DNA of 64,000 bases from positions 451,025 to 515,024 of the forward strand of contig NZ_JAMZDE010000001.1 in assembly GCF_024159085.1 (NCBI RefSeq), written 5' to 3'. Below are positions 21,283 to 29,859 of the stretch, in pieces. The translations under genes were made by a program, and so were the position numbers. The stretch is from Idiomarina rhizosphaerae (GTDB lineage Bacteria > Pseudomonadota > Gammaproteobacteria > Enterobacterales > Alteromonadaceae). The notes beneath the pieces were generated by a model. That model ran no database searches. It had not been told where the DNA came from and worked only from the letters and a program-made list of their open reading frames with translations. Position 1 is the stretch's first letter. Every line of letters begins with the position of its first letter.

Positions 21283-22264
21283 GCACCATAGATTACTGCA
21301 GGCCGCAGACTGGCTCGATCGCCAGGAAGAACTCTCTCCCCAAGAGCGCAAGGAGTTTACTCTGTGGATGCGCGATAAGGACAACCGCAACGCTTATAAG
21401 CGAGTCAGTGGCGCTATGCAGGCTCCGGAAGTGGACTTTGCGATAGAACAGCAACAAAGCGAACCCAAAAATGCAGCCAATGACGACTTCTCGGCAGATA
21501 CCCAATCGAAGAACGCTTTCTGGGGTCTGTGGGCGGTTGCGGCCAGTGTGGCTTGTTTTGTTTTGGTATTCCAACTGACCAAAACTCCACACCAGCCAAT
21601 ATCGCCGGAGCCTCAAGTTGCTCAGTCCGCTGGTTTTGTAAAAAATCAGCAACTTTCGGCTAATGTGGCGCAGCCACAGTCCGAGGTATTAGCCGACGGC
21701 ACGCTTATTTATTTAAACGCAGACAGTCAGTTGGAAGTGATACCTGAACAAAATCAACGCTCCGTTGTACTGACTCGTGGCCAGGCTTATTTTGACGTTG
21801 CTCACAATAAGCAGGCGCCTTTTATTGTTAAGGTTGGGGAGGCTGAGGTTAAAGTGCTCGGTACGTCTTTTGATATTGAGCAATTACCGACGACCACAAC
21901 AATTACTGTGTATTCCGGTAATGTTCAGGTAACTCAGGGCGCTCAGTACAGTTTACGGCGCGGGCAGCAGTTAAAACTGGATAGTTCTGGCCAGGGCGTG
22001 GTTACGGATGTGCGCACTGAGTCGCTCCCGGACTGGCGAACCGGCTGGCTTGAGGCCAACGCCATACCGCTTTCTCAGGTTGTGGCAAAGCTGCAACGCT
22101 ATTCAGAACGGCCTATAAAGTTTGAATCCGAATCGGTTGCTGACCTTCTTATTGAAGGGCGCTTCCCTCTCAATAAGCCTGAACAAGCCATACAGCTTAT
22201 TAGCGACGCTTATCAATTAAAGGTCGATAAACAGCCCGACGTACTTTATATGCGCCCTATGTAA
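21275..22264 (+). CDS. FecR-like anti-sigma / signal transducer
   Basis: A 329-residue inner-membrane protein. The cytoplasmic N-terminus has the DUF4880-like block AADWLDRQEELSPQERKEFTLWM. One membrane helix is at about 82-101. The periplasmic FecR domain contains LADGTLIYLNADSQLEV, RGQAYFDVAHNKQAPFIVKVG and VLGTSFDIE. The C-terminal part (about 260-329) is a secretin/TonB-short-like segment. ATG at 21275 overlaps the sigma gene, so the longer frame start at 21236 is rejected. It should relay ligand binding at the receptor's STN domain to the sigma factor. Confidence 0.92.
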   Translation: MTEHHRLLQAADWLDRQEELSPQERKEFTLWMRDKDNRNAYKRVSGAMQAPEVDFAIEQQQSEPKNAANDDFSADTQSKNAFWGLWAVAASVACFVLVFQLTKTPHQPISPEPQVAQSAGFVKNQQLSANVAQPQSEVLADGTLIYLNADSQLEVIPEQNQRSVVLTRGQAYFDVAHNKQAPFIVKVGEAEVKVLGTSFDIEQLPTTTTITVYSGNVQVTQGAQYSLRRGQQLKLDSSGQGVVTDVRTESLPDWRTGWLEANAIPLSQVVAKLQRYSERPIKFESESVADLLIEGRFPLNKPEQAIQLISDAYQLKVDKQPDVLYMRPM

Positions 22265-22283
22265 CTTTTCGTTGAACCTTTTT

Positions 22284-25154
22284 ATGCGCTACGGCAAACC
22301 AAACGGTATAAAGAACAACAAGCTTTATACCGGTATTTTTCTTTTGCTTAGCCTGTTTTCATCAGGCGGGATTATCGCGGACGAAAAAGCGCGTTTTATT
22401 CAACTACCGGCGCAGGCGCTAGCGGAACAGTTGGCAGAAATTTCTAAAATTTTTGATTGTTCTTTTATTGCGCCAAGTGATCATTTAACGGCAAAAAAAG
22501 GCTCTGAGTTAAAAGGTCGCTACACCCTGCAACAAGCTCTTGATGAGCTGTTTTTAAATAATAATTTGACCGCTTATGTAACCGACAATGGTTTCGTTGT
22601 TCGTGTTGATGACGCCAACAAGCAACAAGCTGCTCTGGATGATATTGACGAAATTACCACAACCGGCTCTTACGAAGCGGCCAGCCAGTCATTGCAGTAC
22701 AAACAAAACAGCAAACACATTAGTGATGTTATTGCGGGTCAGGATTTATCCAGCTACCCCGATGTGACTGTGGCTGAGTCGTTACAAAGGGTTCCGGGCA
22801 TTACCATTACCCGGGCGCTGGGCGAAGGGCGTCAGGTGAGTTTGAGAGGCGTATACCCCGATTTCACTCTGGTGACCTTAAATGGCATGCCGGCGCTTTC
22901 TAATAATGACTTACCCATGGACAGTCGTTTGCAGAAAGAGCAGAACCGATCCTTTGATTTCAATATTTTCTCGCCCAAACTATTTGAAAGTGTTCAGGTA
23001 CGTAAAAGCTACTCGTCCGAACAAACCTCAGGCGGGCTGGCCGGAACTATTGCGCTGCAAACCGATAAACCGTTCAAAAAACCGGGGGCAAGGTTTGAGT
23101 TAGACGCGGGGCTTGGGCGTAATCAGTTTCGTGACAACCCGGATAAGCGTCTGTCAGCTGTTCTCTCAAATACCTGGAATAACTGGGGCGCGCTGCTTTC
23201 GGTTAACTGGGGTGAAAGAAATGTGCAGGAGCAAGGCGCCAATACTTTTCGCTGGCGCCCTTTATCTCCCAATGCTGACTTAAGTGGCATTGATGAAGAT
23301 CTTGCGGATAAATGGCGTTCTGGTGACATTGTTATGCCCCGCGGCAACCGTTATTCCGTATGGCAAATAGACCAAACCCGCTTTGGCGGGAACCTTGCGC
23401 TGCAATATCAACGAGAAGGTCTTGAGCTAAGCTTTGACTGGGTTTCAGCAACGCTTGAGGGCACCCGGCGGGAGAACCACCTTTATCCACGAGGTTCGGC
23501 AATGACGCCGATAATAGAAGGTATCACCAAAGTTACGACGGCAGAGATTAATGCCCGGAATGAGTTGGTTTATGCGCGTTATGAGAACGCCTCTATTGCC
23601 GCTGAAAGCCGTCAGCAACAGGTTAAAACCGACTATAATCAATGGATAACCCGTGGTCTTTTTGAGTTAAACCGGGTGCTGGATATTGGCTGGCAGCTGG
23701 GGCTTCAGCAGTCTGACTACAGTATTCCTTTTAGTGCAAAAGTCTTTACCCGCCAGCAAGGCGATGTAAGCATTGATTACCGAAAGGACAGGTACTTTGC
23801 CCACATCAATTACGCCAGTGACTTAACCCAACCGGAGCAATGGTTCTTCGATGAACTGGACCTTGAGCTGTACGACTCTTTCACTCAGCAAAAACAATTG
23901 AAATTCTTTTCTGAATATTCTCCCAATGCCGGGGCGAGTTATCAACTGGGTATTGAAGTGAATCAACAAGAGAGTCAGCGCATTTGGTCAACGCAGAATG
24001 ATGTTCTGTCCGGGTATTTTAAAAACAGCGATGTGGTGTTGGAAAACGCGCTGAGTTACCGGTTCAGCCGTCACTCAAAAATACCCTGGACAGAGCTGGA
24101 TGTTCCCGCGGTTCTTAACCATTTTTCAGTTAACGGAACGGAGCTAAGCAGTAACGCACCCCCTATTGAAACAACCCGGAACCTTATTCAGGAAACCAAT
24201 TGGGAAGCTTTTTTTCAAACTGACTGGCTTTGGAAAAACTGGCAGTTGCTGGCTGGCGCCCGGGTGGTTGAAAGTCGTACCGACATTAATAGCAACGAGC
24301 CCATACTGCAACAAAAGTTGAGCTCCTCGAACGTGCTGCCAGCAATTAATGCCACCTATTTTTATTCGGACAGCTGGCAGCTAAGGGCGTCGCTAAGTCG
24401 AAGTATTGCCCGCCCTTTGTTCTCCGACTTAACGCCGCGATTAATTCAGCAAGGAACGTCTCAAACTTTAGTCAAAGCGAGTGATGAGTTATCTCCTTAT
24501 GTCAGCAGTAATTTTGACCTGTCGGCAGCTTATTACGGCGATAACGCTCTGTTTTTCAGTGCAGCCTGGTTCTATAAAGACCTTGATGATTATATTGCCA
24601 GTGAGCGTCTTAATGCCGGCACCGATCAACCGGCTTTGAATATTATTGAGAGGAAGAACAGCGAATCGGCCTGGCTTAGCGGACTTGAAGCTCAGTTGCA
24701 GTGGCGCTGGTCTTTCTTGCCTGCGCCTTTTAATAACCTGGGTGTTAATTTACAGGGAACCTTGAATAAGGGCGAGGTGGCTTTTTATGATGAAAACACA
24801 GGCAATAAGCTGTTTAAAAAAGACTTTCCCTATTTGTCAGAGCACACTGCAGCTGTGGCGCTTTATTATGAGGACGCGAACTTTCTCGCGCGTATTTCAG
24901 CTACCCACAGGGACGACTACATTGCTCGCGTAGACAGTCAGACACTGTCAGATGAAGATGAGACGGGGTTTCATGCGTCTACCTATGTGGATGCGAGTGT
25001 GAGCTGGGCTTTTAATTCTTCCTGGGAGCTGGGTCTGGAATTCAGCAACCTTACCAATGAGCGCGAAGAGCAGTACAGCAATAGCACTCATCGCGCCTAC
25101 AACTCAACCTCTTACGGAAGAAATGTCTTTCTCGGAATAACCTACCGGCACTAA
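22284..25154 (+). CDS. TonB-dependent receptor with N-terminal STN signalling domain
   Basis: A 956-residue outer-membrane receptor and signal transducer. After a signal peptide (about 1-32) comes an STN domain (about 38-110; FIQLPAQALAEQLAEIS, GRYTLQQALDELF). A TonB-box-like DEITTTG and a plug with AESLQRVPGITITR, GRQVSLRGVYPDF and VRKSYSSEQTSGGLAG follow. ATG at 22284 is chosen; the frame also reads from TTG 22272. The barrel ends in Tyr-Arg-His instead of the usual terminal Phe, unlike the four other receptors here. It starts 19 bases after FecR and ends at a terminator shared with a convergent paralogue. The ligand is unknown. Confidence 0.93.
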   Translation: MRYGKPNGIKNNKLYTGIFLLLSLFSSGGIIADEKARFIQLPAQALAEQLAEISKIFDCSFIAPSDHLTAKKGSELKGRYTLQQALDELFLNNNLTAYVTDNGFVVRVDDANKQQAALDDIDEITTTGSYEAASQSLQYKQNSKHISDVIAGQDLSSYPDVTVAESLQRVPGITITRALGEGRQVSLRGVYPDFTLVTLNGMPALSNNDLPMDSRLQKEQNRSFDFNIFSPKLFESVQVRKSYSSEQTSGGLAGTIALQTDKPFKKPGARFELDAGLGRNQFRDNPDKRLSAVLSNTWNNWGALLSVNWGERNVQEQGANTFRWRPLSPNADLSGIDEDLADKWRSGDIVMPRGNRYSVWQIDQTRFGGNLALQYQREGLELSFDWVSATLEGTRRENHLYPRGSAMTPIIEGITKVTTAEINARNELVYARYENASIAAESRQQQVKTDYNQWITRGLFELNRVLDIGWQLGLQQSDYSIPFSAKVFTRQQGDVSIDYRKDRYFAHINYASDLTQPEQWFFDELDLELYDSFTQQKQLKFFSEYSPNAGASYQLGIEVNQQESQRIWSTQNDVLSGYFKNSDVVLENALSYRFSRHSKIPWTELDVPAVLNHFSVNGTELSSNAPPIETTRNLIQETNWEAFFQTDWLWKNWQLLAGARVVESRTDINSNEPILQQKLSSSNVLPAINATYFYSDSWQLRASLSRSIARPLFSDLTPRLIQQGTSQTLVKASDELSPYVSSNFDLSAAYYGDNALFFSAAWFYKDLDDYIASERLNAGTDQPALNIIERKNSESAWLSGLEAQLQWRWSFLPAPFNNLGVNLQGTLNKGEVAFYDENTGNKLFKKDFPYLSEHTAAVALYYEDANFLARISATHRDDYIARVDSQTLSDEDETGFHASTYVDASVSWAFNSSWELGLEFSNLTNEREEQYSNSTHRAYNSTSYGRNVFLGITYRH

Positions 25155-25158
25155 TTAA

Positions 25159-25189
25159 AAAGGCCTCCGGTTCAATACAGGAGGCCTTT
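25159..25189. terminator. Bidirectional terminator between two convergent TBDR genes
   Basis: AAAGGCCTCC and GGAGGCCTTT form a perfect ten-base stem around an eleven-base loop. A/T runs lie on both outer sides, so it can end both receptor transcripts. Confidence 0.9.
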
Positions 25190-25212
25190 GTCGTTTTTAT
25201 AACAATGCGTTC

Positions 25213-27978
25213 TTAGAAGCTGTAATTAACCCCAACGTAGTAAGTACGCCCACTAACGGTGGTGTTGTATAAGCGGTCATCTGAGTCAGAATATTGTTCT
25301 TCGCGTTCGTTGCTTAAGTTTACCCCTTCAAAGGTCAGTTTGAGGTTTTCACTTAAGTTAACAAATGCAGAAAAGTCCCAGTAAGTGGTACCGTGAAAAC
25401 CGGACTCGTCCTGATCGTTGCTCGCAACTTCCACTCCCTGCAGGTAATCACTTCTGTAGGACGCCGATACGCGGGCACCCCAGTTCTCTGTTTCGAAATA
25501 CAGCGTGGCGTTAGCCGTTTTATCCGACAAGCCAAGGAACGGGCGGTAAACCGGAACCATTTCACCGTCAACCAATATGTTATGTAGTGAATCACCGTCT
25601 GCAATTGTATAGTTGACGACGGTTCCGAAGTTATTAAATGGCGCAGGTAAGAAGTCGAAGTCACGTTGTAAGGCAAACTCCCAGCCGGAGAAGTCACTGT
25701 CTTCAAGGTTTTGTGGTTGCGAGAAGCTATACAGTGTTTCCGGTGTTTGAGCATTACCCTGCTCATCTACCTCTCCCTCAATCCATTCCAGCGGATAGCC
25801 GGTTTCTCCGTAAGGCGTTTCGACCACTTTATTGCTAATGAAGTTATCAATATTTTTGCGGAAATATGAAACCGAAGCGTAGCCTACCTGATCAAAGTAA
25901 TATTCGGCAGAAACCTCATAGTTAGTAGACTCAAAGGGCTCTAAAGCCGGGTTTCCCGCACCAATACTTAAACCACTTGAGCCGGCTAACGGGTCAGTAT
26001 TGACCGTACCGGAAACGGACAGGCTGGCCAGTGTAGGGCGCGTTACGTTTTTGCCGGCGCTGGCGCGAAGAACAACCTTCTCTGCGACATCCCAGGCTAA
26101 ATTAACCGCCGGAAGTATGCCGTCATAGGCGCTATCTAAAGTGACATAATTCTCGCCGTTAACAACGCCCGATGATGCGATTTCCGTATCGTAATAGCGT
26201 GCACCGGCGTTACCCCTCAGGTAGGTGTTACCCAACGGAATTTCGAAATCGTATTGCAGGTAGGCGGCGAAGGTCTCTTCTTCAACTTTGTTTGGTCGCT
26301 GCGGCTGAGACAGGTTTCGGTCAACGTTAAACTGGCGCAGTACGCCATCAACATCAACACTTAACCAGGACTGGCGCTCGTGGCTGGTATTCGTATAAGT
26401 TAAATCTGGGTCAATAATGTCCGATAACTCGCCGCTCTGCCATTCATCTTGCAGTAAGTTATTCTGGTTAACATTATTGTTTTCGTGAGAATATTTTTTG
26501 TAAGAGACACCCGAATTTAACGTACCGTACTGGCCAATAATAAAACTCGTGTTTAGCTCAGCAATATCAAAGCTGTTTTCAACTTCGGTTTCCGATAAAT
26601 CGATTTCGTGGAAGCGAAACTCATCGATATTCGTTGGGTCATAGTCGTTGTAAAAACGGTTTGTTGCATAGAACTTATCCTTGCGGTAATCAATTTCCAT
26701 GTCGGCGAAGGACTCAAGATAAACCTTTGCGCTACCTGAATTAAAGTCACTTGCCATGGTGCCCAGCTTAAGGTCAACTCCAAAGGCATCACTTAACTGC
26801 CAGTCCATAGTCAGAACCGCCTGATAGATGTCGGTTTCAGCGTATTGGTCGCGGCTTTCCGTGTGCAGCGAAGTGTCCTGCCACTTAGAGTAAATCACTT
26901 CATTGTTCGCGTTGTATTCAATGTCTGTTAATTTCGAGCATTTAGCGCGAGCACCACCGTTATAATCAGGCCCTGTACAGCCTAATGCGGTTAAGCTGGC
27001 GCCCCGGCTTTGCAGATGAAATTCTCCCCGGTCATTATCGAGTTTTCCGTATAACCCATCAAAACCGACATTAAAGCTGTCAGACGGACGATATTGTAAA
27101 GCCAGTGTAGTACCAAGACGGGTTTGGTCGCTGTTGAACTGGGTATAGCGACTGCCGCGGGAGAAACGTAATTCACCGCTGTTAACTTTCGCTTGCTGCT
27201 CCGGCGTTAATGCGGAAATATCTGAACCATTTGCGTCCAGCGGGCGCCAGCGATAGGTGTTATAGCCTTGCTCGACGGTATCTCTGTTGCTATAGGCAAA
27301 GGAAACCAGTGCGCCGAAATCGCCCCAGGTGTTTGACAGCAAGCCGGCAAAGCGGGGACTGGTGTCATCAGCCAATGAGTTTTTGCCCGCCTGCAGGTTA
27401 ACCGCTCCTTTGAAACCATCATAGTCAAAAGGCTTGGCTGTACGTAAATTGACTGTGCCACCAATGCCGCCTTCATCCATATTGGCAGAATAAGATTTTT
27501 TAACGTCAATTTGATTAAAAAGCTCGGAAGCAAAAATATTAAAATCGAATGAGCGCGAAGAATTTACGCCACCGCGGCTGTCCATAGGTGATGACGAAGT
27601 GCCTAAAGCTTCCATGCCGTTAAGCTGAACCTGGGTAAAGTCGGCGTTAAGACCTCGCAAGGAAATTTGGCGTCCCTCGCCGGCCTCGCGAGTAATGGTA
27701 ATGCCGGGAATACGTTGTAACGATTCAGCTAAGTTTAAGTCAGGAAAATCGGCAATATCTTCGGCTAGGATCGTATCCTGCGAGCCAACCGATTCACGCT
27801 TAATGTCTTTGGCTTTAATAAGGCTACCACGGTAGCCCTCGACCTGAATGCGTTCGATATCCGCGTTGTTAGCATCACTTGCGCCCTGCTCTTGAGCTAA
27901 AGTTTGCGCTGATACAGACGTCAGAGCAGCAGCCAGAGCAATGGCCAGCTTAGCTTTAGGAAATACAGCTTTCGACAT
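25213..27978 (-). CDS. TonB-dependent receptor, paralogue without STN domain
   Basis: A 921-residue receptor. ATG at 27978 follows GGAGTTTTTT and starts a signal peptide ending at about QTLAQ; the ATG at 27990 is too early. The TonB box is IERIQVEG. Plug blocks AESLQRIPGITITREAGEGR, ISLRGLNADF and VKKSYSANMDEGGIGG, and the end LSNEREEQYSDSDDRLYN, match the convergent receptor block by block. The two are therefore paralogues of the large Caulobacter-type TBDR group. The barrel ends in the standard Phe. With no STN domain it cannot signal through FecR, but it might be a target of the same sigma factor. Confidence 0.93.
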   Translation of the reverse strand: MSKAVFPKAKLAIALAAALTSVSAQTLAQEQGASDANNADIERIQVEGYRGSLIKAKDIKRESVGSQDTILAEDIADFPDLNLAESLQRIPGITITREAGEGRQISLRGLNADFTQVQLNGMEALGTSSSPMDSRGGVNSSRSFDFNIFASELFNQIDVKKSYSANMDEGGIGGTVNLRTAKPFDYDGFKGAVNLQAGKNSLADDTSPRFAGLLSNTWGDFGALVSFAYSNRDTVEQGYNTYRWRPLDANGSDISALTPEQQAKVNSGELRFSRGSRYTQFNSDQTRLGTTLALQYRPSDSFNVGFDGLYGKLDNDRGEFHLQSRGASLTALGCTGPDYNGGARAKCSKLTDIEYNANNEVIYSKWQDTSLHTESRDQYAETDIYQAVLTMDWQLSDAFGVDLKLGTMASDFNSGSAKVYLESFADMEIDYRKDKFYATNRFYNDYDPTNIDEFRFHEIDLSETEVENSFDIAELNTSFIIGQYGTLNSGVSYKKYSHENNNVNQNNLLQDEWQSGELSDIIDPDLTYTNTSHERQSWLSVDVDGVLRQFNVDRNLSQPQRPNKVEEETFAAYLQYDFEIPLGNTYLRGNAGARYYDTEIASSGVVNGENYVTLDSAYDGILPAVNLAWDVAEKVVLRASAGKNVTRPTLASLSVSGTVNTDPLAGSSGLSIGAGNPALEPFESTNYEVSAEYYFDQVGYASVSYFRKNIDNFISNKVVETPYGETGYPLEWIEGEVDEQGNAQTPETLYSFSQPQNLEDSDFSGWEFALQRDFDFLPAPFNNFGTVVNYTIADGDSLHNILVDGEMVPVYRPFLGLSDKTANATLYFETENWGARVSASYRSDYLQGVEVASNDQDESGFHGTTYWDFSAFVNLSENLKLTFEGVNLSNEREEQYSDSDDRLYNTTVSGRTYYVGVNYSF

Positions 27979-28259
27979 AAAAAACTCCATGAGTAACGAC
28001 CTTAATAAAAAGAATGAACACAGTTAGTTGTGTAAATAGTTTTCAGAACTACCCGTAATGACATGGATTGCTAACGAAAGGGGACACGCAAAAACGGCGG
28101 AAAGCCAAGGTTTAAAGAAAACGTCACGAGACTGTCACGAAACAAGGCGTTTTGATCAATTTTGGACAGGCTTAACGTAAGCTACTATTTTGAATGTAGT
28201 CATATTTTTATTTTAGTAGCCTGAATTCTAAAATAATTTAACCAGATCAAGGAGCCAGC
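27979..28259. promoter_or_regulatory. Divergent control region with an 11-base-period direct repeat
   Basis: The region separates the minus-strand TBDR from the plus-strand permease. The heptamer GTCACGA occurs twice, at 28123-28129 and 28134-28140, one helical turn apart, as expected for a tandem protein-binding site. GCTTA-ACG-TAAGC at about 28170-28182 is a short inverted repeat nearer the permease. No gene was seen here. Confidence 0.45.
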
Positions 28260-29486
28260 ATGGAGAACTTCTTATCACTATGGGGCGAGTCGGCCTACAC
28301 CAGCCTGGGGTTTTTCTGGATGGCGTTATGGGCGTTTGTATTAGGTTATTTGATCAGTAGCTTAATCCAAGTGCTTATTACTAAACGTCGAATGCGCAAG
28401 GCTATGGGGGGCAATGACTTGAAGTCGGTGTCGCTTGGCACATTCTTTGGTTTTATTTCCAGTTCCTGCAGTTTTGCTGCGTTATCAACCACACGAGCTT
28501 TGTTTAACAAAGGCGCGGCGTTCAGTGCATCGATGGCGTTTATGCTGGCCTCGACTAACCTGGTTATTGAACTGGGTTTTGTTATTTCCATTTTTCTTGG
28601 CTGGCAATTTGTGGTTGGTGAATACGTTGGCGGGTTGTTGCTGATTTTATTCGTCTGGCTCTTTATTACGCTAACCAACCCTAAAAACCTAATTAAAAAT
28701 GCGCGAAAAGAAGACGAAGAGGACGACGAACATCATCACGAAAGTACGTTGTCGGATTTACTCAACATAGACACCTGGCGTCAGGTCGGCCAAAAGTACG
28801 TAATGGAATGGCAGATGGTCTGGAAAGATGTACTTATTGGTTTTACGGTCGCTGGCGTTATTTCCGCCTTTGTACCTAGTGCGTTTTTTGAATGGTTATT
28901 TATTGGTGTGGGTACAGAGGGTGACCCTGGGTTTTGGTCGCTACTACAACAAGCCGTAGTGGGCCCTGTGGCTGCATTTTTCACTTTTATTGGCTCTATG
29001 GGCAACATTCCATTGGCTGCTGTTTTGTTTGGTGAAGGAGTCGCTTTTGCCGGTGTTATGGCGTTTATTTTCTCCGACTTAATTGTACTGCCGGTGGTGA
29101 AAATTAATGCGCGTTATTATGGCTGGAAAATGGCATTGTATATAACCTCTATGCTATTTATCTGCTTGGTTGCCGCGTCGTTAGCCATGCACTATGGCTT
29201 ACTGGCGTTTGATTTACTGCCGGATGCGTCGCAGTGGTCATCACCGGCCGAACAGCAGCATTTCAAGCTGGACTACGGTTTTGTTCTGAACCTAATTTTC
29301 TTACTGCTGAGCGTGGTTATGGTTGTGCTTTGGCGGCAGAAGCAAAAAGAACACGAACATCACCATCATCATGACCACGGAGGCGGTTCGTCTTTAGGTG
29401 ACAAGGTTATGAATGGACTGTGTGGTATCAGTGTTCTTTGGCTGCTAGGCGGAATGGGCTTTTATCTTACAAGTAGCGCCGGTTAG
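28260..29486 (+). CDS. ArsP/YraQ-type permease with His-rich loops
   Basis: A 408-residue inner-membrane permease of the PF03773-like group (ArsP_1/DUF318). The signature region SLGTFFGFISSSCSFAALS, with the Ser-Ser-Cys-Ser motif at about 68-71, is intact, and a second half repeats the fold (GPVAAFFTFIGSMGNIPLA). The SD AAGGAGCCAGC precedes ATG 28260. A charged loop at about 150-162 contains EEDDEHHHE, and a second at about 363-373 contains EHEHHHHHDH. Both are plausible metal-binding segments. Characterised relatives export trivalent organoarsenicals; the His clusters rather suggest a divalent metal. Its stop overlaps the convergent MerC gene by 4 bases. Confidence 0.87.
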   Translation: MENFLSLWGESAYTSLGFFWMALWAFVLGYLISSLIQVLITKRRMRKAMGGNDLKSVSLGTFFGFISSSCSFAALSTTRALFNKGAAFSASMAFMLASTNLVIELGFVISIFLGWQFVVGEYVGGLLLILFVWLFITLTNPKNLIKNARKEDEEDDEHHHESTLSDLLNIDTWRQVGQKYVMEWQMVWKDVLIGFTVAGVISAFVPSAFFEWLFIGVGTEGDPGFWSLLQQAVVGPVAAFFTFIGSMGNIPLAAVLFGEGVAFAGVMAFIFSDLIVLPVVKINARYYGWKMALYITSMLFICLVAASLAMHYGLLAFDLLPDASQWSSPAEQQHFKLDYGFVLNLIFLLLSVVMVVLWRQKQKEHEHHHHHDHGGGSSLGDKVMNGLCGISVLWLLGGMGFYLTSSAG

Positions 29487-29842
29487 CTCTGACCGGCGCA
29501 ATGCTCGAGTTTTAAGTGAAAAAAGTGACCACTAATTAAAGTCAGCGAGCCAATAACGGTGAGTAAGATTTCAACTGTGCCATGAAAAAACTGGGCAATA
29601 ACTACTGCTAAACAACCAAGCGGTAGTAGTACCCGACTGAGCTTAGCTTGCGGGTTTCTCCAGGCATAATATCCCTGAAATATCGCCATTGTTAACACCG
29701 GCAGCAATAGTAACCGGTGAAACAAAGGCGTTTCCAGAGTGCTTACTAACGAGTTGGTTCCCAGAAAAATAAGCAGTATTGGCGTTGCCAGACAATGGAC
29801 AAAACACAGGCCAGAGAAAAACATACCGAGGCGGTCACTCAT
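29483..29842 (-). CDS. MerC-domain membrane protein
   Basis: A 119-residue protein with four hydrophobic segments and the MerC-type first helix FFSGLCFVHCLATP, which carries a Cys-x3-Cys-like pair near the membrane face. ATG at 29842 lies 6 bases after AAGGAG; the earlier ATGs at 29863 and 29860 overlap the upstream gene. MerC of mercury operons moves Hg2+, but chromosomal MerC-domain proteins beside TonB receptors and metal genes have unknown roles. No merA, merP or merR is present here, so mercury resistance is not supported. It is the third gene of the siderophore-receptor operon. Confidence 0.82.
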   Translation of the reverse strand: MSDRLGMFFSGLCFVHCLATPILLIFLGTNSLVSTLETPLFHRLLLLPVLTMAIFQGYYAWRNPQAKLSRVLLPLGCLAVVIAQFFHGTVEILLTVIGSLTLISGHFFHLKLEHCAGQS

Positions 29843-29859
29843 TCCTTTCTCCTTAACCA

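Noticed and set aside
29483..29842. Mercury-resistance operon
   Set aside because: Only a MerC-domain protein is present; merA, merP, merT and merR are absent.
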